Assembly: GCF_019649055.1 (NCBI RefSeq)
Contig: NW_026570222.1
Coordinates: 1,426,001 to 1,490,000, forward strand
Source of the DNA: Paramacrobiotus metropolitanus
Taxonomy: Eukaryota; Tardigrada; Eutardigrada; Parachela; Macrobiotidae
Reading direction: 5' to 3'
DNA length: 64,000 nt
Shown here: positions 10,546 to 22,300 of the stretch, one piece after another
Numbering within the stretch: position 1 is the stretch's first letter
How the letters are laid out: every line of letters begins with the position of its first letter
Notes under the pieces: model-generated
The model's database searches: none
What the model saw: the letters and a program-made list of their open reading frames with translations, nothing else
Told to the model about the DNA's origin: nothing
Translations under genes and position numbers: made by a program

Positions 10546-10967
10546 TTCACACGAAAGTTTGTTGTCGAGAATAATACGCGTACGGTAAAAATCTGCAGTG
10601 GAACACGACTAATGCGCGGAAGCCTTTGTTTTATGCCGGCCAAAATTTGCAGACAAATGATTTGCGAGCGGCATGGAAGATCTAAGTTACCGCATGTGGG
10701 CTGTCTGTTCTTGTTCCCACCTGCATGCCGCTGTAAGCTGCTGAGGCGCCAATGGTTATTTATTCGCAGCTTGCTCGTAGCTGGTCAGTTATTGCCACGC
10801 CTTACGCATGGGCTGCTGTAAGAACTGTTAAAATCATTTTAAGCGGCAGATTCAGATTAATTCACATCATTCGGTTTCTTTTAAAGTGGAGCGTAGAAAC
10901 ATCGAATTTTATCTAATTTTCGTTGACAAAACATTTTTTCGTTTTGCGTTTCGTGTGTGTGACTAAA
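10546..10967. other. Region upstream of the HECT gene
   Basis: No gene is recognised. It should contain the promoter and 5' leader of the HECT gene. I see no clear TATA element at a convincing distance from the start codon. Confidence 0.4.
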
Positions 10968-13900
10968 ATGGTTGATTTTAGCTATAAATGTGGGGTAAGA
11001 GATTGCCCATGTGTGATCCCATTAAAGGCTGACATCGATTTTTCCTGGAGCGGACCGTTGGGCGGGCTTAAATGCAGTGTTTTTGGATGTAATCACGAGT
11101 ACGGTCTGCATATTCGCTGTAGTTTATTGGCAGCTGTTAATCCCGAATTGAATTCAAACATGGGAAACTCCGCTAGCCATCGCCCCTTATGAATGAAAAT
11201 GAAAATGCTGCAAGTATCACCGGATCCACAACTACAGCCCAGCACGCTGCTATCAGCCCGCAAGGAAGCGGAGCACAAATTGTTCAGCCGCCAGTTCCTG
11301 GAAGCAGAGCTCAGGTTTTCACAGGAAATGCGGGGCAGGGTCAATATCAAGCCTTTAATATGGAACCTTACGGCTTGGGAAGTAGTTCAGTACAGCCATT
11401 GCGAAACTTCCAGCAGCGTGAGTTGCCATGGAGTACATTTGGCGGTGGACAGCCAGGCATTCCAAGAGCACCGGCACGTGGATCTGTACCACCTGGATTT
11501 TCAAGCAATTCGAATGTAGGAATTTCATCTTTGCCGGTCGGCAGTGGCCGGGGCGGCCGGCGAGGCCGTGGTGGGCAGCAGTATGCAGTCAAACGACCCA
11601 GAACGGAGGAATTTCGCTCAATGACCAGTTCAAACCAATTCGGACAGCCAGTGAATCAGAGGCCAGTAGTACACCGTAAATATCCCATGGAGATTTACTT
11701 TTTTCGTAGCGCCGAAGGAAATCAGATTCCGTCCCAGCGAGTGGGGTAAGTTTTTGAATTTTGTGGGTGTAAGGGTTTTTTATTTGAGCAAAATTAAAAC
11801 CTTAAATATTTGTCCAGTTTTAATTAAAAAATAAAATGTTTGTACGCTAGTTAGTTTTTAACGTACGTTTTATGTTTGAAATGTATACGTTTTTTTATAG
11901 TGATGTTATTTACAGCGAATATCAGATGGAACTAGATTTCATGCGGAAAGCGGGACTAATTCGGCAAGTTGAGTTTGACGTACTGGAAGGACGTCACATC
12001 TATACAAAAATTTCCGAAGCATTTGGCGATTGTCTTGGCAACCAGGAATGGACGTTGTTGAGCCGACTTGATGAGCCGGGAAAGCTAAAGAGTCCGTTTA
12101 TTTGGCCAACAGATTTGGATGTTTTATCTCCATCTTGGGCGGATCAAGACTTGTACGTACGAAGTGAAAAATGTTAAACCGTTAATTTCGCATAAAATAT
12201 TCTGTTGGTTTGAACTGTCGCGTACGATTTTTAGATACACCGAGAGGGCCCTAAACCAAGCGCGAAGACGCATGTATATCGCTCTAGCTCATGGTACACT
12301 GAATATCCCGCGGGAAATTTTTGAGGAATTTGCTGCGGTAAATAGTTTGTATAAACAAAACGATATGACGTATGCCGCTGTGATAATGTGTGTTTACAGG
12401 ATCAAGGAAGAACTGTGGAAGAACTGGATTTACGAAACGTTCCAAGTAATAAATACATCCGAGGTTAAAACTATATTGCTATCGTTACTAAAAAAGACTT
12501 TTCCAGCTGGTATCACAAATTCCCGATCCCCTTTTGGTCTGCGAGAAACATCCCGTGCTTCTACATCCGCCTTGGGGAGTGCCTCCCGTGCTTCTACATC
12601 CGCCTTGGGGAGTGCCGGCCGTGCTTCTACATTCGGCTTCGGGAGTGCATCCAGTGCATCATCCGGCTTCGGGAGTGCATCCAGTGCATCATCAGGCTTC
12701 GGAAGTGCCTTCGTTGCTTCTACATACGGCTTTGGAAGCGTGTCCGCATCAAGGAATTCCTTTCGGGGACGGTTAGACGATACTTCTCCGTCTCCACCGT
12801 CTTCACCGGATTTGCCTCGCCGTCGTCGCGGTCGATTAATGTTCAACGATAGTGCTTCTGGTCGTCAATTAAGCAATAACGTCATCGTACTTGGTGACTC
12901 GGATAACAGCGAAGCTGAAGAGGAGAAGAAGAACGCTGTCGCGGCCAGTAGTGCCGCAGTTACAGAACAGGTTATTGGCTTTGAACAATTAAATCGAACA
13001 AAAATTTATGGTTTTTATTTCGCAGATTATTGAAGTCGCTGAATTTCCTGAAGTTGATCCAGGCGCAAGTGAAATATCGATTGAAAGCATGAGATCTCGG
13101 CTGTGCTTAAAAGTTACCGGTCAGCGACCAATGGTCAAATCCGACATCGTATTTGTTTGGATTAAAAGAAGCAGCAACGTACAAAATTTTATCGACTTTT
13201 ACTATGCGCGTGCTGATGGTTTGGCTTATGGCGGAAGAATGGAAGTGGAAATGGATGAGTAAGTGTAATAACTTTGCTTTTCAGTTTGAAGATTTTTGAC
13301 ATGTACATAAGCGCGCTACTGTAACAGACACGGGCTGTAACTTGTGAGATGTATTATGTAGTTTATGCACCGGTACTGAAAACTTTATTAAAATACGCCG
13401 TGTTAAAGATAACATGCACACAAAAAGTTTATTCTTGTAGTGCGTCGGATTGGGACGGGCCTTTCAAAGAATGTATCACGGAGCTTTTGGAAGGGTTCCG
13501 CTCGTACAAGATTCCGGATGTTGATATTGATTTATTCGAAGTGACTGATGGGATTACTTTGATAACCGGAAAAGCGATTACAACAGAAGGAGGTATCTCG
13601 GCTTTGCGGGCATTTGGATTTCTTCTGCGTGAAGCAATACTTCATGGGAGTCCGTTCCCTCAGTGGTTTAATAATTCCGCTTTCCGGTACGTTCTGAACT
13701 TGCCAGTAGAAGTGAATGACATTTTCCGCTTCAACGTTGGAACCGGCGATACCATCAAGGACATCCTATCGGGCACGGGGCCGATCGTCTGGGCAAATGA
13801 AACATCCTTGCAGACTTGGGCAGAGAATCATCCAGCTTTCCCGGTAAAATTCGACGAAATTGCCCTATAATATTAAATTTAAGAAAATTGAACAGCTAAC

Positions 13901-14567
13901 AACGTCTCTAAATTGTGGATAGCACTGAAATGTTGTATTGCAGACTGTTGCGTTGGTGCAACAAGGACGCCAGAAATTGTGTCGACACATCGCCGAGTAT
14001 GAACTGTGCGGGAAGCGAGCCTCTAATTTGAAATATCTAAGTGAAGGTTTGCTGGCCGGAACGATGGGAAAGGTATGAATCACTGTTTTTGGTTCCTTGT
14101 GATTTCCCTTACTTGCAATAAAATCGTTGTAGGAGCTGAGAGAAATACGTGCTCAATGGAAATTCTTCGAGAAAAGCCTTTATCGAGAATTCGAAGAAGT
14201 AGACGATTTGCTGGAAGAGTTTCTGCCGTACAATGAACATGCCGAAGATATTAGCGATGAATTGATGGCTGAGCAGCTGCAGATTGTGAACTGGTTTGAT
14301 GAAATTGTCAAACACGACCTGAGCCACCATGAACGACGACAACTGCTCCGTTTTGTTACTTCCGGGTACCGCATTCCGGCCACTCCGAAAATCGCAATTG
14401 TTTTTTCCGTTGGACGAGAAGAAGAACGTCGCCCTCAGGCATCTACGTGCAGCCATAAGCTTATGCTGCCCGTCGGATGCGAGTCCAAGGACAAACTGCG
14501 GCTGCACCTTCGCGAGTGCATTTTATCTGTGGACAGCGAGATGGCGGGATTTTTCCAGATAAAATGA
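10968..14567 (+). CDS. HECT-type E3 ubiquitin ligase carried by the transposon
   Basis: Ten exons join in phase without a stop to give 939 residues: 10968-11135, 11177-11745, 11901-12152, 12235-12337, 12400-12463, 12507-12970, 13026-13258, 13441-13843, 13944-14072 and 14133-14567. Residues 8-51 hold a compact Cys/His cluster (C8, C13, C15, C36, C41, H43, H48, C51), probably zinc-binding. A Gly/Ser/Arg-rich linker, a Ser-Ala-Gly repeat (about 396-464) and an acidic Ser stretch follow. The last 400 residues resemble a HECT domain: the N-lobe motif RAFGFLLREAILHGSPFP, then LLRFVTSGYRIPATPKI and PQASTCSHKLMLP, where the Cys at about residue 901 (14448-14450) is the thioester cysteine, 38 residues from the end as is usual for HECT enzymes. 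The E2-binding part is divergent. The first intron (41 nt) is the least certain join; if it is wrong, the protein starts at 11189. Confidence 0.8.
12540..12745 (+). repeat. Coding minisatellite in the HECT gene
   Basis: Six imperfect units of 30-33 bases, beginning cgtgcttctacatccgcctt, encode repeats of the type RASTSALGSAS. The first two are nearly identical and the later ones are more diverged. Because units are multiples of three, copy number can change without breaking the frame. Confidence 0.85.
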
Positions 14568-15412
14568 ACAACGTGTAAGAGAAATTTACTTTATTAATGA
14601 CTATTTGAATTTTTAACACCTCTAATTCAACCATAAATCACATAATTAAATTAAATTATTGCTAAATCGCTGTATTTTTTGAGGGATTGTTAAGCGGTAG
14701 CTGGGCAGTCGTGTGGAGTGAGAAATAACGGATTTGTTTTCGTTCCTGATTTGGGTGGAATAATCAACTAAATTTGGATCCGACTTGAATGGATTACGGA
14801 ATATTGGACTTCATTTAGTTTTGCAACATGCTGTTAATGGCTTTAATAACCGTTAAGTGGAAATCTGTTTGGTTTTAAAGGAAATTCTCCAGCACAATTT
14901 GCTGGCCGCATAGCATATGAATAGCCGCATGGCATTTGAGTACTAGTTCCTTCGGCAACGGGAATGTTTTTTATGTTCCAGCGTAATTAATTTCAATAAT
15001 TTGTTATCCGTGTTTCATGTTATGATGGAGAAACTGAACTGATTTTGATTAAACGCGATGTTCGTCAGCCGAAAAATCTGTTACCGGCTACTCGGAGCCA
15101 ACTGCAATATTTCCCACACGAGACTTTCAAACTTTTAACCGGTACCTATACTTAAATAACATCTATTATCACTCAAGTCTTAAGCGCGCAGCCCACCTGG
15201 ATCATGATCTGTTCGGCTCATATTAAAACCATCTAACAAATAAAATTGACAGAATTAGGTATGTAAAACACAATTGTAGTAAAGAAATCATTATGACAAC
15301 GGAATCAAATGCATCAAGAAAACTTCCTCGAACTGAACACTTCGATAACTGCGGTAATCGGAAATAGCAATCCATTCCACACGGTGCCCAGTTAATGACC
15401 GACCTTCCCCGC
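14568..15412. other. Non-coding stretch between HECT gene and ADP/ATP carrier remnant
   Basis: No gene is recognised. The stretch contains the presumed 3' region of the HECT gene and lies downstream of the carrier remnant, so the two are tail to tail. A short direct repeat of the type gccgcatagcatatgaa is seen near 14907. Confidence 0.4.
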
Positions 15413-16779
15413 ACCTGGCTGCAGTTCCATAGCACGTCTCAATTCATCAAAAATAACTAATACAAGTGCACCACCAACGCCACGGAACATGTTGGACAGG
15501 GCGCCCATAAAGAATGTCGGGAAACCTTAATTTTTGGCAATTTTCATCATGGCGTCCAGTGAATTCTTGTAGAGAATTTCGTTGCCTGCCGACTGCATCA
15601 TCACGCGTCGTCGCACGGTATCCCACGGATACCTAAAGCACAAACAAAATTCAGAAAACGTACTAATAACGGAGCTGAGTTAGAATTATGCCATAAATTC
15701 GGCAAACGCCGTGACGGTGAGGGCGATCTTAAAGTTAAGCATGATGGGCACTCTGCCTTCTTTGAAGTAAATTTTAAATGTGTCAGATACACCAAAATAT
15801 GCAGCTCGATAAATAAATATTCCCTGGACGGAAACGTTGAAGCTGCGATACAAGGCGCGAATGCCATCGGTTTGGTAGGTTTTTCTCATACAGTTTCATA
15901 AACCAGTGAACTTACGAGTCCCCGCGTTCTCACTGACATCCACTCCTAAAAAACAGCTCATTTCAAACGTAGTCAGCCAGTCAGCCAGCAATTCCATGCA
16001 CGTCCGATCTACTGTACTAAACTGTTGAAATCTTTTTGCAATACTTTTGTTCAACATTTGTGTTTGTTGTTCAAATTCCAAAATTCTGAGATTAAATTAT
16101 GGAAATCACATAACATTACACAACAAATGACGTCAATTCCGAAAAACACTGTTGAAAGCAGAAAGAGGGATTGGAACATACGTCTTAATGTAATTAACTC
16201 GGAAATCCAAGTTCTACACTATAAGCTGGTATAATTCCATAAATCTATTAATTTTAAAAAAATAATTCAGTTACTCGCAATAACGGATAATCAACAATTT
16301 CGATCCGGTTAAATGAAACGAAGAACTAAACTTTCTCGCAAAGAACCAGTCAGTATATAGTACTCGTACAAGTACATACCAAGCCGAGTTCGGGCAAAAT
16401 CCAAGGTAAAACCAGCGACGTCATACCAGCTGCACCCCCGGCCAGAACATGCCCAAGAAGGAGTAGAAAAACTGTTTATTCTTGTCAACGCCCGACAAGA
16501 AGATGCGCTCACATTGGCCTTTAAATGCAAAATTCAAGGCTTGCGTGGGGAAATACCGAATGACGTTGCCCCAGTTACCACATCAGAAATTGATTTATCC
16601 CCGCTCCTCCAAATACAAATGAAAGCGCCCATCTTGCCTTTATAGCGCTGCTGCTTTCTATAGTCTTTCTGCACCTGTTTAATGAGCTTGACACGCTCTA
16701 ACGGGGCTACAGCCGTTTTGGAAATGGCTGCGGCAATTCCCCCGGTCATAAAATCCTTGAATACTGCTGTCGCATCCAT
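15413..16779 (-). pseudogene. Decayed mitochondrial ADP/ATP carrier
   Basis: Read on the minus strand from 16779, blocks match the adenine nucleotide translocator in order: [20 protein letters not shown] and [11 protein letters not shown], the matrix-side signature of the first repeat; [17 protein letters not shown] in another frame; TDGIRALYRSFNVSVQGIF and YRAAYFGVSDT; PWDTVRRRVMMQSAG, close to the hallmark RRRMMM motif with the first M of the motif changed to V; and GVGGALVLVIFDELRRAM at the end. Frame changes near 16590 and in-frame stops (for example near 15690 and 15530) make it a pseudogene. The gaps fit retained introns, one without a normal GT donor. The protein exchanges ADP and ATP across the inner mitochondrial membrane and has no obvious role in a transposon, so it looks like captured cargo. 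Confidence 0.85.
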
Positions 16780-17316
16780 GATGAAGGTATCAGCTACGTC
16801 AAATTATCCGAGGGAGGAACCAGCGATATGCAGTCCTACGAAAATATAAAAGTACGGATGACCACCTGCGGCGGCCGCTGTCTGTATGCACAAGCAAGTT
16901 TACAGTGTCAAGGGGGATACACGCTGCACACGCAGTCATTCAAATCAATTTAACAATGACGAAAAACCTCGCAACTTGCTCAAAGATGTTGTCCAAACTA
17001 GTACTGTAGCAGAAAACGCAACAAATCAGATACCTTGCAATCCTTATCGTAAGCATGGCAAGGTTTACGATAAATTGTTTATTGTAGGCTTTTACGACAA
17101 TTCGATTAAACGCAGGAGCACTAGTGTTACTTAAATTTTAATAAAACGACACGTAGCGAAACCACTTACAATCAAGAGACAACCAGTGGCAGAAGGTCTG
17201 TAGTCGTTCCTGCCGGCCGACTTATTTTCAAATTTCGAAAAACTTTAACCTGTTTAATTTTTACGCAAACCTTAACTTTATGGTTCTTCATTTTCAACAC
17301 GCCCACAGAAAGTCTT
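16780..17316. other. Spacer between the carrier remnant and homeodomain gene
   Basis: No conserved coding region is seen. An open frame at 16886-17134 has no recognisable motif and is within the length expected by chance. Confidence 0.4.
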
Positions 17317-18106
17317 TCACGCCTTCAATCTCAATCTCGTCCGAATCCACTGCAAGCATAACGTCCTTGCGCGCAACAACTTGAACAAGACAAAATCATC
17401 GTGTAAATAACTGTATCGACCACGCAAGCTGGCTGCACACCGAAATGCAGCGATTACGAGCACGATGCAAATCCTCAAGTTTTCACAGACCTTTTTAAAC
17501 TTTTCCACCATTTCTGGGCTGAATTTACCGCAGCCTGCCTTCAAGCTGCAACACAAAATAAACCGTTTTAAAAAATGAATTTAAAATCATTACTTAATTT
17601 AAATGATTACTAATTTCGGATCGGTGCACTTACTTTAAACTTTCCAGAAAAGCAAAATTCAACGGAATGCCGTCATGCACTTCGGCCGACTGGTTCTCCG
17701 GAACAGTCGCAGATGCGGCAGATAACGAGGAAAACACATCTGCAGGCTGCAGCAAATTCACATCCTGTGGTAGACGAGGTTGAAACATAACAGTAGCGGA
17801 TCCCACATCAGCCTGTTTCTTCTTTTCTGCCAGTTGTGCGAGTTTCTTCCCTTTCTCTCGGCGATTCTTGAACCAAGTCCAAACTCCTTTTTTCCCGTGG
17901 CTTCCAGGTTGGCCGATTTTTTCAGCGATATGCGCGCGGGCCACGGAATAAGGAATTTTCAGCCCTCCATTATAATAAGCACATAATATCAAGCTCTGCT
18001 CAAGGCTGAAAATGCTCTTTAGTGGTGTACTGGCGGATTTTTGGGTTCTCCAGAACTTCTCCACCGGCTTCCATTTTCCAAATGATAAATCAAATGACTG
18101 CCACAT
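17317..18106 (-). CDS. Homeodomain-like DNA-binding protein next to the right terminal repeat
   Basis: Two exons, 18106-17634 and 17545-17317, join in phase through an 88-nt GT-AG intron to give about 233 residues. Residues around 31-80 fit a homeodomain fold: FSLEQSLILCAYYNGG (helix 1), VARAHIAEKIG (helix 2), a loop about five residues longer than usual, and the recognition helix VWTWFKNRREKGKK, in which W, F, N and R occupy the conserved helix-3 positions. A Lys-rich stretch follows and could serve as a nuclear localisation signal. The second exon is Cys- and Arg-rich with no known domain, and its reading is less secure. The start codon lies about 210 bases from the inner edge of the right terminal repeat and transcription runs inward. 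A role in binding the TGAT words of the terminal repeats is plausible, because homeodomains favour TAAT/TGAT cores, but this is inferred. Confidence 0.65.
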
Positions 18107-18315
18107 GAATCAAAATATTCCTAGAAAACCCAAGAAATGGGAAGAACGGGAAGAATTCAGTTTTAAAAAGCTGGGCGCATATTCGCAAGTACAGTACTGT
18201 AAAGTGTAAACAGTAAAACTAGCACAGCGGAATGGCAGACACAGATGACTCAGCATTTAGTGAGTCGAACGTGCTGAACGAAACCACAAGTTCGTAATGC
18301 CTTTTCCGGTGCACA

Positions 18316-18592
18316 AGGCGCCAGTTACGTTACTAAATCACCACATTCCAATCATCACTTTTACATCAGGAGTTTAAGCTCACCGCTTTTGAACTCACCA
18401 CTCTTAACTTACCGCCCAGAACTCACCGCATATAAATCACCGATTAACTCTCACTTTCACATCCCCATTTTCTAATCAACACTAATTTATCAGCAGTTAT
18501 TATTCACTAATTATAGATCACGGTGATCACCACTCATAACTCATCACTTCACGTTATTTTAATTTTGCGCGTTTTGTACGCCATACTGTACA
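18316..18592 (-). repeat. Right terminal inverted repeat of the 15.1-kb element
   Basis: Read on the minus strand it opens TGTACAGTATGGCGTAC, then cgcgcaaaattaa, aacgtgaagtgatgagttatg, attagtgaataataactgctga and an array of ggtgat/ggtgag words, ending gtggtgatttagtaacgtaact. The unique blocks are almost identical to the left arm, while the TGAT-word array has diverged. Confidence 0.85.
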
Positions 18593-19315
18593 TATGTAGT
18601 ACTGTAGTGACTGTACTTACTGCTTTGCTTGTTTATGTGACCCAAATCGGAATCCGACGATAACTGTTCAGGTAAAGCTAGGGAATTGGGCGGTAGGACG
18701 ATAATGTTCAGAACCCAACCTGGGAGTGCACTTACCTGCAGAATATTAAAAACGGAATGTGCACGGCATTAACGATAAAATAAATCAACACAACCTAGTG
18801 AACCTACATTATTAATTTTATTTGTTACGTACTTATAACTTATAAGTCGGTGGTTGTCCAATTGTCAGCAGTTATTAGTTAATTTGTTACCGAAAATTTT
18901 TATCTGGAAACCGAGATCTGCTGATTAGGAATTCGAATTTTTCAATGATCCCGCATTTTTCACTGTAAATCAGTAAATGTGACCTGCTGTAGTTTCTGTT
19001 TCGTTAGCAGATGATGCTCTTGAACACCAATCTTAACCTCAAACCGAGGTACCACTTCGACCAAGATAATTATGTTTTAGAACCAAATCATGTTCGACAT
19101 CAAGCGAGGGCTAATGATAATGACCCCTCATTTTTTTTCTTATTATTAGGATGAGATTCGCAAGGTAACCGAATACCATAATATTATGTTGTGGTGCTTG
19201 TAATTCAGCGAATTCACATGTCTCACATCATTTGTTTGCAACACTGCTTAGCTAGTTGCAAATTGCAGCGAGAAATAGCGTCAACTGGACGTGGAGGCGA
19301 ATTCCTGTCCGTGAA
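18593..19315. other. Upstream region of RIC1
   Basis: No gene is recognised. It separates the transposon end from the RIC1 start codon and should hold the RIC1 promoter. A 45-codon open frame beginning near 19012 is the only coding-like stretch and could be an upstream open frame or chance. Confidence 0.4.
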
Positions 19316-22300
19316 ATGTATTTCCCAAGTGGACTGGCTAAAGTTATCAGCACTCTCCCTCAAGAGGAGGATGACCAGTTTCAGTACATTTGCTGCAATC
19401 GCGAGAGGATATTCTGCTTGATTCTCAGAAAATACTCCATAGCAATATGGCAGCTGCGGGTAGGCAAGATGTGCTTTGTGTCCAGAACGACAGTTCTTGG
19501 CGTGCGTTCTACACTTGTGACTCGTGCATTCTCTGTTTCTGCTCGTGATTTTAACCTAAACATGACGATACATTCGCTACGCGTTTAACGAAGTGCGTTT
19601 TGCGTCGCACAGCCGCTTGTCCAGTTAACTGCCTACAGAAGATCGGAGATGTCCATACGAAATTTGGGACATAATGTCAGCGCGCTCTGGAAGCCTGACT
19701 CATCGGCCATCGTCGTACAAGTATTTACCTAAAATCACCAATTTTTTGCCGACTGAATGAGAAACTTTTTCTTTCAGACGGTGGAGATGGGATTAGTTTT
19801 TTTCGAAATCGATGCCGATATGTCCGATAATGGAAGTTATCAGCTGGAGGATGTGAAGTAAATACTGGGAATTCAGTTAATTAAAGCTGATACGCGGAGT
19901 GAGTTGTGTGGTGTTATTTTGTTCGGCAGAAACTCGAAACGGGTTTCCGATGAGTTATACGTAAAGGAGATGATCCCTTATATCTCGGTCGCGCTTACCG
20001 CCAGTATACTTGTATCCGGGAAGATTACGAGGTGATGCGAATCGTGTTTGCATCTACCGCTTCGTGCTGACGAAATCCTTGCTTTCCAGTTTGGAATCTC
20101 TGCGCGATCATGTGCTTGTGTCCACATCCGATGGGTTTATTCAGCGCATTCAGTGGGATGGATCTGTCAGTGAAAAAATGACATTAGTAGTGGATAGAAT
20201 TCCATTTTCCGTCGATTTTCCGCAATCGAAAAGTGAGAGTAGTGTGAAATGGATTTTGCTCACGCATCTTTCACAGTGTTTTGCTACGCTGTAGAATCTT
20301 ATCTGCCACGCAGCTCCGTTCATGTGGTTGATATGGATTATTCTTTCCTGTTGGGGGGATTTTCCGTCGTGTTTTCAAACGGCCGCGGAGCTTTGCTAAC
20401 ATCTACCCATTCCGATTTTATTCCGGATTCTGTGTATTGCGTATGGGTGCCATCTGAGTCGACATCCTTTACATGCACCGCAGTCAACCACAAATATCGA
20501 CTCATGGCTTTTGGTTGCGAAAAGTATGTGTTGCCTTTTGGCGTTTATAAACTATGTGTGAAACGTTGTTTTGCTTCCTGCAGTGCACAAGGAGCATTAT
20601 ACAGTATCGAAGATCAAACGGAAGGCATTCAGCTGACACACAGACTGCAGCTGCTGGACAAAGACTGTCCGGATATGGTGGGCGCGTGTGGCCCCGTCGT
20701 TGACATGAACTGGACGCCCGATGGCTGCGCTCTGGCCGTCATCTGGAAGAACGGTGGATTTTCAATATGGAGTGTATTTGGAGCACTCATGACGTTCTGC
20801 TTATCCGTTGCTCATGAAGGTTTATCCCGGACAATCAAAGCTCTGGTAAAATACTCAACGAATCCCATCGTGTAGATACACAATTTTTTATGGATTTAAA
20901 AATCTGTATTTCAGGACTGGGGCACCGAAGGTTATTCCCTGTGGCTAATGGATCCTAAAATCGTTTTTACATACAGCTTTTTGAAGAGCGCCCTTGCGAT
21001 GAACAATTGTTCTGTAAGAAGTGTAGTTTTGCAGTGATTACCTTGTTTACAGTATTTTTTTATAGACAAACCGAATGTACGTATTGCTGCAAGGAGAGCA
21101 GTGTCTGTATTTGAACACGGGAGACCGTGTGGTTTCTCCACCCCATGGAGCAGTTGTGAGTTCCGGTGATTCCAGCTATAAACTCTTCAGCAATAAAGCA
21201 TGGACTATTATACAAGTATTTGGAAAAGAAAATTTGCTCTAATTTTATGCTTTTAAGAAAAATGTTGCAGTTGGCATATCGTTACCTCGCTACGAATTGT
21301 CCTTTGCGCTACGCTGTTGTGGACGCAGATGCCGAAGCCATTGCGGTAGCGGGACGGTTCGGCTTAGCCCATTACTCCGTTTCTAGCCGGAAGTGGAAAA
21401 CGTTTGCCAACGATACTGCTGAGCAGCTGTTTGTTGTCACGGGGGGATTGGTGTGGTGGAAAGATTTTATTGTTTGTGGATGTTACAACACAAAAACGGA
21501 AAGCGATGAGGTAATAATGTGATTGTTAATTAATGTCTTAATGCCCTTGGGAATTTCAGAACACGTTTTTATCCAGTTTTTGAGTCTAGGTGCGGTTTTA
21601 TCCAAAAGGGAAACAACTGGATCACAACTCGGCTGTTGTTTGGAAATCCCAGGCTTCAGTTATTTCATTGAATATTTTTCGGGATATACTGATTATATTT
21701 TCCGGTGATTGGATGCTGACTTTGTGCAGTTTGGAAAGAAAACAAGCTGACAGTAAGCGTGCTTAAATGCCCGCGATGTTAAGATTCTTATAGTGACTGG
21801 TTTTTCGTTTCAGCTCCAAGCGTTTTGATTCGGATCTTGCAAATTATCTCTGTGGAAAATATAGCTCCTCATCCACATTGCGTCGTATCTGTTGACTTAA
21901 CACCTTTACGCACCGAAGCCGGTAAAGTGGTTGCCGTAAGCATGCAGCTTTTCGGCAGCAATATCGAAGTATTATCTTTAGGACAAAGGAAGCACCCGGG
22001 AACACGGGAAGCTGAAAGCCTCTTGATAAATGTTTGCGGACGTTTATGGATAATTCAACGAGAGCCAGATCTTAAAGCCGATATGAAAACTGAATCCCGG
22101 GATTCGGTGGTACGGACTTTGTAGTAGCGACTGAATTCATTCAATGAGCCGATTCATTAACATTTTACAATATCCGCAGAATAATATCATTACCCCAATG
22201 TTACTATCGTCGTGTGTGGAAATGCTCTGGGTTTATCCGGGTTTAACTCCATCCAGAGAGAAGCCACAATTAAGCGAAGCACTTTGGATGTTCTGCGGAG

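Larger units (their letters stand above)
3487..18592. mobile_element. 15.1-kb DNA transposon with captured host genes
   Basis: The two ends are inverted repeats of about 300 bases: ggcgtacaaaacgcgcaaaa near 3499 is matched in complement near 18583, with the outermost match at TGTAC on the left and GTACA on the right. Between them lie an integrase relic, a HECT ligase gene, a homeodomain-like gene and decayed Piwi, aminomethyltransferase and ADP/ATP carrier copies. Well-preserved host genes begin only outside. No clear target-site duplication is visible. The integrase resembles the eukaryotic IS3-like group (called IS3EU in repeat catalogues as I recall); that placement is tentative. Confidence 0.7.

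Noticed and set aside
12430-12846. Minus-strand frame of 138 codons with ALPK repeats
   Set aside because: It is the antisense of the coding minisatellite in the HECT gene; the repeat keeps several frames open.
3487-18592. Maverick/Polinton or virus-like element
   Set aside because: No DNA polymerase, packaging ATPase, protease or capsid gene is seen, and the integrase type differs.
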